Source: Candidatus Nomurabacteria bacterium
GTDB taxonomy: Bacteria > Patescibacteriota > Minisyncoccia > Phycocordibacterales > UBA2100
Assembly (NCBI GenBank): GCA_943356775.1
Contig: CALRFU010000009.1
Coordinates: 1-40,184 of the forward strand
DNA: 40,184 bases
Reading direction: 5' to 3'
The position numbers and the translations under genes were made by a program. Every line of letters begins with the position of its first letter. The stretch's first letter is position 1. Shown here one piece after another: positions 1-8,783 of the stretch. The notes beneath the pieces are model-generated. The model did no database searches and was not told the DNA's origin. It worked only from the letters and a program-made list of their open reading frames with translations.

Positions 1-110
1 TTTTTCTTTCGGGGTTGCTGGCGTACTCGCCAGTGCGTGGGGCTTTCGTCGAGCGTACAATTTAGTTTAGAGCCACCACGCGCTCCGCGCGTGCCTCATT
101 CGGGGTTCTG

Positions 111-270
111 CTGGAAATGAGTCCGAACTTTTTGGTATAATGACCACAATTCCGAATTTGAAGAAAGATTGACCTCGCCCGCGCCAAAGGCGCGGGCTCG
201 GGCTACCGTTTCCGCCAAGTCCCGCCAAGGCATTTTGAATTCCGCCAAGAGCATTCCCGCCGCTACGCGG
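111..270 (-). pseudogene. Remnant of a serine recombinase C-terminus, inverted relative to the intact recombinase
   Basis: Minus-strand peptide NRRVAAGMLLAEFKMPWRDLAETVARARAFGAGEV...VRTHFQQNPE parallels the intact recombinase C-terminus NRRIAAGNLTGEFKMPWHFLAEMPLHSRASGAGEP; the DNA forms an imperfect inverted repeat with about 1760-1870. Confidence 0.6.
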
Positions 271-382
271 CGGTTCTCCAAGCAAAGCTTGGAATGTGCC
301 AAAGGCACATGAGCCGATGTATAATGAGATTACAAATTGTCGGTGTAATGCAAAACCTTTTATCAATTTAATTCCCGAAGCT

Positions 383-1987
383 ATGATCAAATATTTTATA
401 TATTGCAGAAAATCGAGTGAGGATGAAGAACGCCAAGTTTTGAGTATTGAGGCGCAACTTCATGAGCTTCGGGAATACGCCAAGCAACAGGGTTTGTTTA
501 TTGTTCGTGAATATTATGAAAGCAAAACTGCCAAAGAGCCTGGTCGTCAGATATTTAACGAAATGCTTGGCGAAATTGAAAAAGGTTCTGCCTCGGGAAT
601 TTTAGCGTGGAATCCAGACCGTTTGGCGAGAAATAGTATTGACGGAGGCAAGATCATATATTTTGTGGACACGCTAAAAATTGTTGCGCTAAAATTTCCA
701 ACATTTTGGTTCGAAGCGACACCCCAAGGAAAATTTATGTTGAGTGTCGCTTTCGGACAAGCAAAATATTACACCGACAATTTAAGAGAAAACATTTTGC
801 GTGGAATACGGCAAAAGATACGCCGTGGTGAATTGTCGGCAAAAGCCCCTTTGGGATATTTTAATGAATCTCGTTTGCGGACTATTGAACCAGACAAGAA
901 AACTTTTCATAAGGTGAAAGAGTGTTTAGGGGCTTTTGCTACTGGACAATACACGCTCACGGCAATTCAGCGCAAAATGTTTTCTCTCGGCTTGGTTGGC
1001 TCGCGAAGCGGAAAACCGCTCGTCCTCGCCTCGGTAGAACATATTTTGAAAAATCCTTTTTACTACGGTCATTTCCAGTACCGAGGCGAGGTACATCAAG
1101 GTTCGCACAAGCCAATGATTTCAAAGAAACTTTTTGACCAAATACAGGAAGCACTTGTCGCGAACGGGAAGCCCCGCAAAAAGCGAGGAGAAAAAGGTTT
1201 GCTGTACAAAGGATTTGCGGTCTGCGGTGAGTGCGGCTACGCGATAACTGCGGAACGGAAGATAAAGAAAAGTGGATTGGTGTATCACTACTACCACTGC
1301 ACTTTCAAAAGCCGCACTCAAAAATGTTCGCAAACTCGCTTTTTGCGGGAAGAAGAATTGACGCGACAAGTGCAAGACATGGTTCAAAAAGTTTCTTTGC
1401 CTGATGAGTGGCGGGACGCATATCTCAAAAAATTGGAAAGCGAAAACACCGATGTTCGCCACTCATCAGACCTTTTCGTTCAAAATCTCAAAAATGATAT
1501 TTCCGCCACTTCAGCGCGTCTGGAACGCCTTACAGACGCCTACTTAGCAGAGGCATTGGAACTTGGCGAGTATTTGGAGCGCAAGAACGCGCTGATGTCG
1601 GAAAAGAAGTCGCTGGAGGAAAAATTGAGTGATTTTGAACGAAAAGGCAATCATTGGCTCGAACTCACGCGCAACTGGATTTTAGAGGCCAACCAAGCCG
1701 GAAATCTCATTAAGGCAGAAAATCTTTCGGGGATGAAAGATTTTCTGGTGGACATCGGCTCGAACCGCCGCATAGCGGCGGGGAATCTCACGGGGGAATT
1801 CAAAATGCCGTGGCATTTCCTTGCGGAAATGCCACTCCACTCCCGCGCCTCCGGCGCGGGTGAGCCCGATTCTGAATCAAATCAAATTGGGTGGAGGTGG
1901 GGAGAATCGAACTCCCGTCCAGAAAATGGTGTACAGATGATTCTACAAGGCTTAGGGTATTCTTTTTTGTTTGAGTACAACGAGTAG
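383..1987 (+). CDS. Large serine recombinase / site-specific integrase (resolvase N-terminal domain, recombinase domain, zinc ribbon, coiled coil)
   Basis: MIKYFIYCRKSSEDEERQVLSIEAQ (catalytic Ser region), NPDRLARNSIDGGKI, zinc ribbon CGECGY...YHYYHC; ORF 296-1987, start more likely at 383. Confidence 0.93.
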   Translation: MIKYFIYCRKSSEDEERQVLSIEAQLHELREYAKQQGLFIVREYYESKTAKEPGRQIFNEMLGEIEKGSASGILAWNPDRLARNSIDGGKIIYFVDTLKIVALKFPTFWFEATPQGKFMLSVAFGQAKYYTDNLRENILRGIRQKIRRGELSAKAPLGYFNESRLRTIEPDKKTFHKVKECLGAFATGQYTLTAIQRKMFSLGLVGSRSGKPLVLASVEHILKNPFYYGHFQYRGEVHQGSHKPMISKKLFDQIQEALVANGKPRKKRGEKGLLYKGFAVCGECGYAITAERKIKKSGLVYHYYHCTFKSRTQKCSQTRFLREEELTRQVQDMVQKVSLPDEWRDAYLKKLESENTDVRHSSDLFVQNLKNDISATSARLERLTDAYLAEALELGEYLERKNALMSEKKSLEEKLSDFERKGNHWLELTRNWILEANQAGNLIKAENLSGMKDFLVDIGSNRRIAAGNLTGEFKMPWHFLAEMPLHSRASGAGEPDSESNQIGWRWGESNSRPENGVQMILQGLGYSFLFEYNE

Positions 1988-2281
1988 GGAATACCCGAGA
2001 TCGCATTGTACCGGACTCTCTTTCTTTAGTTCCTTACCCGGAGTGAGATAAGGTTCGAACCCGAAAATATGACACGCTGGCTTCTGTATCGGATGTAGAG
2101 AAGAGCATGGTCGCTTAGGCTACTCGAGCGTAAGCGAACTGAAGGTCTTTCATCTGAATAGGTGAAAGTACTCCACGTGCTGTTTTATTTGCACTTAGGT
2201 TTTGAATGTTTTTATGGAAGGACATTCACTTCCGCCTCGCACACAAGCACACTGAATTTCCTGTCGAAGCCAGTCACCCCC
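1892..2281 (-). ncRNA. ssrA: tmRNA (transfer-messenger RNA)
   Basis: 5' end GGGGGTGACTGGCTTCGACAGG and 3' end GGACGGGAGTTCGATTCTCCCCACCTCCA; acceptor GGGGGUG pairs with CACCUCC; tag ORF starts GCA AAT AAA and stops TAA; adjacent to smpB. Confidence 0.95.
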
Positions 2282-2310
2282 CATCTGCAATCCAGGGAGG
2301 ATTGCAGATG
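2282..2310. other. 12-bp inverted repeat (hairpin) abutting the tmRNA 5' end, between smpB and ssrA
   Basis: CATCTGCAATCC-AGGGA-GGATTGCAGATG, perfect stem. Confidence 0.8.
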
Positions 2311-2328
2311 GCGATGGACTAGCCACAG

Positions 2329-2772
2329 CTATTTTGTTTTCAAAGTCCTTTCGATGTGGCGCTTCTCGTCGCGCTTCCGTATTGTCTGACGCTTATCGGC
2401 TTTTTTCTTACCCTTTGCTATCGCAATGAGAAGTTTCAAATTTCTCCCTTTATTATACACCTTAAGTGGCACTATTGTCAACCCACGTTCACCTTCTGCC
2501 GAGGATACATGGGCGATTTGTTTGCGGGAAAGGAGGAGTCGGCGCGTCCGCTCAGGGTCGTATGACTTTGGGGCATTCGCGGGCTGCCACGCAGGTATCG
2601 TCGCACCGACGAGATAGGCTTCGCCACCGCGCGCGACTACGCGCGCGCCTTTGAGCGAGCCATGTCCGGCACGAAGTGACTTCACTTCGAAACCGAGCAA
2701 TTCCAAACCCGCCTCGATTTCTTCAAGGATAGTATAGTCGAATCCGACGCGTTTGTTCACTACGATAGTCAT
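2329..2772 (-). CDS. smpB: SsrA-binding protein SmpB
   Basis: VVNKRVGFDYTILEEIEAGLELLGFEVKSLRAGHGSLKGARVV...RDEKRHIERTLKTK; start at the second Met supported by TATAGT-N6-ATG. Confidence 0.96.
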   Translation of the reverse strand: MTIVVNKRVGFDYTILEEIEAGLELLGFEVKSLRAGHGSLKGARVVARGGEAYLVGATIPAWQPANAPKSYDPERTRRLLLSRKQIAHVSSAEGERGLTIVPLKVYNKGRNLKLLIAIAKGKKKADKRQTIRKRDEKRHIERTLKTK

Positions 2773-2838
2773 GCGAACACTATACACCGTGCTCGTATTC
2801 TTTCATTCGCGATTCCACTATGTATAATACGCATTTGT

Positions 2839-4779
2839 ATGGCAACTCCAGAAAAACCAGTAGTACGCAAATCTCGTGAGGGAGGCGAGAAGCCGAAGCA
2901 TCCCGGCGGACCGTCTATCTGGTTGCAGCTCTCAGCAGCATTTGGCGTCTTCCTCCTACTCTCAGTCGGTTACTCTTTTATACGCCAGTATATAACCACA
3001 CAGGATGAGGTAGCGCCTCTCTCTCAGATAGCACTGGACATCACCGCGGGCACAATCACCTCGCTCGACGTTTCCGGCGATAAGATAACGGCAACGTATA
3101 AGGACGAAACAAAAAAGACCTCGCGCAAAGAAAGCGAGAGCTCACTCACACAGACGCTATCCGATTACGGTCTCACGCCTGAAAAAATGGCGGCGGTGAA
3201 AATAGAAATAAAAGATGAAGGGGGATTGCGATTTTGGGCACTTACGCTTTTGCCGATATTGGTGCCAGTCATCTTTCTCTTCGGTGTCATTTGGTACCTC
3301 TCGCGACAAATGCGCGGGGGAGGGGGTATGCAAGCGTTTTCATTCGGTAAATCGATGGCGCGGCTCGTGAATCCAGAAGACGAAGTACAAAAAGTTACCT
3401 TCAAAGATGTGGCAGGCGCCAAAGAAGCAAAAAGTGAACTGCTTGAAATAGTCGACTTCCTCAAAAATCCAAAGAAATTCATCCAGATAGGTGCGCGCAT
3501 TCCGAAAGGCGTACTTCTCATGGGGGCGCCGGGTACCGGCAAGACGTTGCTCGCACGCGCGGTCGCAGGTGAGGCGGGCGTGCCTTTTTTCTCTATCTCT
3601 GGTTCTGAATTCGTCGAGATGTTTGTGGGTGTGGGCGCATCGCGTGTACGAGATTTGTTTCTGACCGCGAAAAAAGCCTCTCCATCTATCATTTTCATAG
3701 ACGAGATTGATGCGGTCGGGCGCGTGCGTGGCACAGGGGTAGGTGGCGGCAACGACGAACGCGAGCAGACACTCAACCAAATACTTGTCGAGATGGATGG
3801 CTTCGAGCCAAATGAAAAAGTAATCGTGATGGCAGCATCCAACAGGCCAGATGTCTTGGACCCCGCACTGTTGCGTCCGGGCCGTTTCGACAGACGCGTC
3901 ATGATAGACCTACCCGACCGCAAGGACCGTGAAGAAATTCTCAAAGTACATGCACGATCCAAGCCGCTCGGTGCGGATGTGAAGCTCGTCGTGATTGCCG
4001 AGCGCACTCCCGGATTCTCCGGTGCCGACCTCGCGAGTCTCATGAATGAAGGGGCGATACTCGCGGCGCGTGAAGACCGCAAAGAAATTACTCAATACGA
4101 TCTCATTCGTTCGATAGAGAAGGTGATGCTCGGTCCCGAACGCCGTTCACACGTGTTGAATAAAAAAGAGAAAGAAATCACTGCATACCACGAAGCCGGA
4201 CACGCACTCGTAGCATCGGTACTTCCGTATGCCGACCCCGTACACAAGATATCGATAATCTCGCGCGGTCGTGCTGCAGGGTACACGCTCAAGCTTCCGC
4301 TCGAGGACCGCAGGATGCAGTCACGCAAAGAATTCTTGGACGATATCGCGGTATCCCTCGGTGGCTTCGTCGCGGAGAAAATGATATTCGATGATGTGAC
4401 AACGGGCGCCTCGAATGACTTGCAGGTCTTGACCGCGCTTGCGCGCAATATGGTCGCTCGCTATGGCATGTCCGACAAAATGGGACCAATCGCATTCGCG
4501 GCAGGAGCACAACGTGCCATATTCGGTGAGGGGGTAGAGAATGACCAGACTTCGCAGGAAGTCGCCGCCGAAATAGATTCTGAAGTGAAGAAAATTATTC
4601 TGACTGCGCACAAGAAGGCAGAGAATGTTCTCACAAAGAATCGCGTCGCGCTCGATGCGATTGCTCAAAAGCTCGTAGAAGTAGAAAACCTTGAGCGCGC
4701 GGAATTCGAAAATATTCTGATAGCGCACGGCATTACACCGAAAAAGAAGGAAGATATCGAACATCAGCCTTTGGCGTGA
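2839..4779 (+). CDS. ftsH: ATP-dependent zinc metalloprotease FtsH
   Basis: Walker [30 protein letters not shown], zinc motif HEAGH, N-terminal TM segments. Confidence 0.98.
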   Translation: MATPEKPVVRKSREGGEKPKHPGGPSIWLQLSAAFGVFLLLSVGYSFIRQYITTQDEVAPLSQIALDITAGTITSLDVSGDKITATYKDETKKTSRKESESSLTQTLSDYGLTPEKMAAVKIEIKDEGGLRFWALTLLPILVPVIFLFGVIWYLSRQMRGGGGMQAFSFGKSMARLVNPEDEVQKVTFKDVAGAKEAKSELLEIVDFLKNPKKFIQIGARIPKGVLLMGAPGTGKTLLARAVAGEAGVPFFSISGSEFVEMFVGVGASRVRDLFLTAKKASPSIIFIDEIDAVGRVRGTGVGGGNDEREQTLNQILVEMDGFEPNEKVIVMAASNRPDVLDPALLRPGRFDRRVMIDLPDRKDREEILKVHARSKPLGADVKLVVIAERTPGFSGADLASLMNEGAILAAREDRKEITQYDLIRSIEKVMLGPERRSHVLNKKEKEITAYHEAGHALVASVLPYADPVHKISIISRGRAAGYTLKLPLEDRRMQSRKEFLDDIAVSLGGFVAEKMIFDDVTTGASNDLQVLTALARNMVARYGMSDKMGPIAFAAGAQRAIFGEGVENDQTSQEVAAEIDSEVKKIILTAHKKAENVLTKNRVALDAIAQKLVEVENLERAEFENILIAHGITPKKKEDIEHQPLA

Positions 4780-4787
4780 GGACACCA

Positions 4788-4859
4788 GAGCCGGAGAAAT
4801 TTCCGTTCGCGAGACTTGCTCCGCTTCGAACACATCGCGACCGAAAATTTCTCCGGCTC
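4788..4859. terminator. Long inverted repeat between convergent ftsH and pyrC, probable bidirectional terminator
   Basis: GAGCCGGAGAAATTT (4788-4802) perfectly complementary to AAATTTCTCCGGCTC (4845-4859). Confidence 0.7.
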
Positions 4860-4861
4860 CG

Positions 4862-5932
4862 CTATTTTGCTATCTGCCAATGAATCGTTTCGTTGCCGAG
4901 ACCGTGCACGGTGTTGCAGATAGGCCAGAGGTTGACACCTTCGTCGGTCACGACAGGATCGGTCGTTTGCCAATCTTTTTTTACGAGCGTAATTGTTTCT
5001 TTACTTGGTTCTACGCCGTAAAAACGTGGACCGTTGATTGAGAGAAAGTTCTCGAGTTTGTCGAGGCAGCCGAGCTCGTCAAATATTTGTGTGTACACTT
5101 CGACTGCGACGGGGGATGTAAATGTGCCGAAGGCGCAGCACGACGAGAACTTTTTTCCTTCGGGGTGCGGCGCTGAATCAGTGCCGGCAGAGATGAATGG
5201 CAATCCTTTTTTTGCAATATCTCGTACGCGCTCGCGGTCCGCACTCGTTTTTACCAAAGGCTTCATGTGAATGAGCGGGCGATAGCCGCCGGAGAATGCT
5301 TGACGCCTGTCGTAGAGAAGGTGTGTCGGGGTTATCGTCGCTACGAGCTGTCCCTCTTTACCGTTCTTTTCCATAAAGTCTACGGCACTCGCACTCGACA
5401 TGTGTTCGAGCGAGACTTTCAAGCGCGGGTACGCATCAAGGAGGCGGGGCAAGATGTCTGTTATAAAAAGCCGTTCGCCGTCGTACGGGTCTTCTTCTTC
5501 GTTATGTTCATTGAGGTGGACTTCTCCATGGAGCAAAAGAGGCATTCCGACTTCCTCCATCTTTTTCAGCACGTCTTTTGCTTCGAGGATACTACGGTAG
5601 CCCCACTGTGAATTTGTGGTTGCGCCATACGGATATGACTTCACCCCGTGTATGTTTCCTACCCCTTTTTCAATTTCTGCAGGTGTCAGATTTTTTGTGA
5701 GATACAACGTCATCAGTGGCTCGAACGAGTTTCCTACGGGGACTGCAGCAAGAATTTCCTTTTTATATTCCGCCGCCATTTCCACGGTGTCGATAGGCGG
5801 CTCCGTATTTGGCATGACGATAGCACTCGCAAATCTCTCGGCTGTTATAGGCGTCACGGCACGCAACATCGCCCCGCGCCTCAAATGCACGTGCGCATCG
5901 AAAGGTTTTTTGATAGTGATTGTGTCGCTCAT
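4862..5932 (-). CDS. pyrC: Dihydroorotase, PyrC type
   Basis: FDAHVHLRRGAMLRAV, MPNTEPP, KSYPYGATTNSQWG, LLLHGEVH, LEHMSSA, SAGTDSAPH; TATACT-N6-ATG at the start. Confidence 0.94.
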   Translation of the reverse strand: MSDTITIKKPFDAHVHLRRGAMLRAVTPITAERFASAIVMPNTEPPIDTVEMAAEYKKEILAAVPVGNSFEPLMTLYLTKNLTPAEIEKGVGNIHGVKSYPYGATTNSQWGYRSILEAKDVLKKMEEVGMPLLLHGEVHLNEHNEEEDPYDGERLFITDILPRLLDAYPRLKVSLEHMSSASAVDFMEKNGKEGQLVATITPTHLLYDRRQAFSGGYRPLIHMKPLVKTSADRERVRDIAKKGLPFISAGTDSAPHPEGKKFSSCCAFGTFTSPVAVEVYTQIFDELGCLDKLENFLSINGPRFYGVEPSKETITLVKKDWQTTDPVVTDEGVNLWPICNTVHGLGNETIHWQIAK

Positions 5933-5954
5933 GTCGAAAGTATACACTGGCGAG

Positions 5955-6200
5955 ATGAGCAACCCATTCGACAAACTCAGGGCAGGGAAAGACGTATCAA
6001 AAAAGACTCTAGCACTCCATAAAAAGCTCGGGGGAAAGATACGCATCGTGCCTGCGGTACCTGTGCGCAACCGCGCCGACCTCTAGCTCGTCTACACCCC
6101 GGGAGTCGCTGCCGTATCGAGCTACGTCGCGAAGAATCCGAAAGAAGCACGTGAGTACACGATAAAAGTGCGGATGGTCTGCGCTCGAGGGAAGAGAGCT
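5955..6200 (+). pseudogene. Truncated malic enzyme copy with an in-frame TAG (tandem duplicate of the intact downstream gene)
   Basis: KKTLALHKKLGGKIRIVPAVPVRNRADL*LVYTPGVAAVSSYVAKNPKEAREYTIKVR compared with QAIALHKKLGGKIRIVPAAPVRNRADLALVYTPGVAAVSSLIAKNPELARVYTMKGR at 6641; homology then ends. Confidence 0.9.
5962..5986 (+). repeat. Short FDKLRAG-type dispersed repeat inside the pseudogene N-terminus
   Basis: CATTCGACAAACTCAGGGCAGGGAA; encodes PFDKLRAGK here and PALSLSNG on the other strand; absent from the intact paralogue. Confidence 0.55.
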
Positions 6201-6299
6201 TCCGGGTGCCATCGAGGCCGTATTCATTCGCGGTGTTAAAAAGTAAGAGGTGGGCGCGTGTGGCGTCCACCTCTCCATTTTCGTCGCGAGGTGACTAGT

Positions 6300-6554
6300 T
6301 CACCACCGTTGTGCTCGCTTCAGTGCGAGAATCCGAAAATCGACCGGGTTGGTCAAACGTCCTGCGCGTTCAAGTTCGAGGCGTTCTGCCGTGGCCTCTT
6401 CGAGGGCGCGCGCCAGGTTTGCGTTCGCAAGGCGCTCTGCCTCGCTCTGAGTCTTACTCCATTCGACGAAAGAGTTGTATATCGCATTCCAGACGCGTTT
6501 CAGCGCATGTGTGAGAGCCATTCCATCCCTCTCTGTTGTGCGAGTATCGCTCAC
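6300..6554 (-). CDS. Small hypothetical protein, helical and charged
   Basis: GTG start preceded by AAGGAG; MSDTRTTERDGMALTHALKRVWNAIYNSFVEWSKTQSEAERLANANLARALEEATAERLELERAGR. Confidence 0.55.
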   Translation of the reverse strand: MSDTRTTERDGMALTHALKRVWNAIYNSFVEWSKTQSEAERLANANLARALEEATAERLELERAGRLTNPVDFRILALKRAQRW

Positions 6555-6640
6555 GTTCGTTTCTCCTTCTTTTGACGAACCTGCGGAATATACTTCTCAA
6601 AATACGTTGTGGCAATAGTCTCGGCTGGTACACTGGGGGT

Positions 6641-7768
6641 ATGAAAAACAATCAGAAGCAGGCAATTGCACTCCATAAAAAATTAGGCGGAAAGATTCGC
6701 ATCGTTCCCGCAGCTCCCGTCCGAAATCGCGCGGACCTCGCGCTGGTCTATACTCCGGGGGTGGCCGCCGTTTCGTCGCTTATCGCTAAAAACCCAGAGC
6801 TCGCGCGCGTCTACACCATGAAAGGGCGAACGGTCGCCGTCGTTTCCGACGGATCAGCCGTCCTTGGACTCGGCAACATCGGCGCACTCGGTGCCTTGCC
6901 TGTCATGGAGGGGAAGTGTGCGCTTTTCAAAACATTCGCGGGAGTGGATGCGTTTCCGATTGTCCTCGATACGCAGGATGCGGATGAGATTGTGGAAACA
7001 GTATTGCGCATAGCACCGGCATTCGGCGGTATCAATTTGGAAGACATTGCCGCGCCGAAATGTTTTGAAATCGAGCGTCGCGTGAGCGAGGCTCTCGACA
7101 TTCCGGTGATGCATGATGACCAGCATGGCACGGCGGTCGTTGTGTTAGCCGCGCTCCTTAATGCATTCAAGGTCGTTGGCAAGAGGCTTGTTTCAGCGCG
7201 AATCGTAATTCTCGGTGCGGGAGCGGCAGGAACTGCAACCGCACGACTCTTGCATGCAGCGGGAGCAAAAAATATCGTTGTCCTCGACAGCAAAGGCATT
7301 ATCGATTCGAAGCGACCGGAGCTTCACAAGCAAGAGCTTGCCACATATAACGCGGAAGGCGTCACGGGAAATTTGCAGGACGCACTCAAGAATGCAGACG
7401 TACTTCTCGGGGTATCGGGACCGAATCTTGTAAAAGCAGAAGACATCAAGCTCATGGCGAAAAAGGCTGTCGTGCTTGCGATGGCAAATCCGACACCTGA
7501 GATTATGCCTGATGAAGCAAAGCGAGGCGGTGCGATGGTGGTAGGCACCGGCCGCTCTGATTTCCCGAATCAAATTAATAATTCACTCGCATTTCCCGGC
7601 ATCTTCCGCGGAGCGCTTGATCGTCGCGTCCGGAAGATAACGACCGAGATGAAAATAAAAGCTGCACACGCAATCGCACGCCTCGTCAAGAAACCCACAG
7701 CAAACAAAATAGTGCCCGATATGTTCGACAAGCGCGTTGCAAAAGCAGTGGCAAAAGCGATTCGATAG
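6641..7768 (+). CDS. Malic enzyme (malate dehydrogenase, oxaloacetate-decarboxylating)
   Basis: VYTPGVAAVS, GLGNIGALGALPVMEGK, DDQHGTAVVVLAAL, ARIVILGAGAAGTA, ANPTPEI; TACACT-N6-ATG at the start. Confidence 0.95.
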   Translation: MKNNQKQAIALHKKLGGKIRIVPAAPVRNRADLALVYTPGVAAVSSLIAKNPELARVYTMKGRTVAVVSDGSAVLGLGNIGALGALPVMEGKCALFKTFAGVDAFPIVLDTQDADEIVETVLRIAPAFGGINLEDIAAPKCFEIERRVSEALDIPVMHDDQHGTAVVVLAALLNAFKVVGKRLVSARIVILGAGAAGTATARLLHAAGAKNIVVLDSKGIIDSKRPELHKQELATYNAEGVTGNLQDALKNADVLLGVSGPNLVKAEDIKLMAKKAVVLAMANPTPEIMPDEAKRGGAMVVGTGRSDFPNQINNSLAFPGIFRGALDRRVRKITTEMKIKAAHAIARLVKKPTANKIVPDMFDKRVAKAVAKAIR

Positions 7769-7786
7769 CTCGGGTATACTACTCTC

Positions 7787-8023
7787 ATGGACCCAATGCA
7801 GCTTGCCCAGATGAAGCGCACGGTAGAATGGCACGCTGAAGAGGCGCGGCATCACGAGCGCGATTTGCAAACCGCTGAACTTGCGCTCGAAAATGCGAAG
7901 AAAAATGTAGAAGAACTGCGTAAGAAGGCTACCGAGAGCAAACGCAAGCTCGAAGTATACAAAGGGGATGTCGTCCGTGCGGAAGCAGAGGTACGCAAAA
8001 AGATAGCCGACGCCCGTCATTAG
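7787..8023 (+). CDS. Small coiled-coil hypothetical protein
   Basis: 78 aa helical, charged; TATACT-N6-ATG. Confidence 0.6.
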   Translation: MDPMQLAQMKRTVEWHAEEARHHERDLQTAELALENAKKNVEELRKKATESKRKLEVYKGDVVRAEAEVRKKIADARH

Positions 8024-8117
8024 TCGAGCCGGTAATTCCTAGCTTTTGTCTACAGGCTTGTCTCGATAATCGGACTCTTGAATATACAATTAGAGGGCCT
8101 CTCTTTGAGGTTCGAAT

Positions 8118-8783
8118 ATGGCACGTCGAAAAGACCGCGAAAAAGCACGCTCGCTACGGGCGCGGGGGAAGAGTTATTCTGAGATTAAAGAAGTGTTGGG
8201 TATCAGCAAAAGTACGCTCAGTGGATGGTTGGGTGATATGCCGCTTACTCCTGAGCAAACCCGACTCTTGCGCGACTTGAATCCGCGACGCATTGAGAAT
8301 TTTCGGGCGACCATGCGCAAGAAGCGAGAGGTGCGTCTCCAGAATGCATATGTGCAGGCTCGGAAAGACATTGGAAAATTATCCAAGCGGGAGCTCCTCA
8401 TTGCGGGACTCTTCTTGTATTGGGGCGAGGGACTGAAGGCTCAGCGTGGAACTGTCGGCATCTCAAATACTGACCCTGTTGTTATTCTTGCATTTCTCGA
8501 TTGGTTGAAAACTATGAAAATTTCAAAGAATAAACTCCGCGTGCGTCTGCACTTGTATAAGGACATGAATGTAGGGCAGGAAACGCGATATTGGTCTAAG
8601 TGCCTCGCTATCCCTGTAGGGCAATTTAGAAAACCGTACGTGAAAGCGTCATTTCTTTCCGGTCTTACCTATAAAACAGGGTATGGGCACGGAACGTGCA
8701 ATCTTCTTTTTGTAAATATGCCTATGTGGGAGTACATTACTATGGCGCTTAGGTATATTCGAGAGCAGTACATGCGCCCATAG
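8118..8783 (+). CDS. Helix-turn-helix protein with a LAGLIDADG-like C-terminal region (probable regulator or endonuclease-derived)
   Basis: HTH SYSEIKEVLGISKSTLSGWLGDM followed by ELLIAGLFLYWGEG; ORF ends inside the adjacent tRNA. Confidence 0.6.
   Translation: MARRKDREKARSLRARGKSYSEIKEVLGISKSTLSGWLGDMPLTPEQTRLLRDLNPRRIENFRATMRKKREVRLQNAYVQARKDIGKLSKRELLIAGLFLYWGEGLKAQRGTVGISNTDPVVILAFLDWLKTMKISKNKLRVRLHLYKDMNVGQETRYWSKCLAIPVGQFRKPYVKASFLSGLTYKTGYGHGTCNLLFVNMPMWEYITMALRYIREQYMRP

Noticed and set aside
1800-2006. 68-aa ORF at the tmRNA
   Set aside because: Lies in the tmRNA and recombinase junction; tmRNA explains the sequence.
3165-4082. 305-aa minus-strand ORF inside ftsH
   Set aside because: Ser/Arg/Thr-rich antisense shadow of an obvious FtsH coding frame.
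5616-6086. 156-aa plus-strand ORF across the pyrC start
   Set aside because: First part is antisense to pyrC; only the last about 44 codons are meaningful, as the malic enzyme pseudogene.
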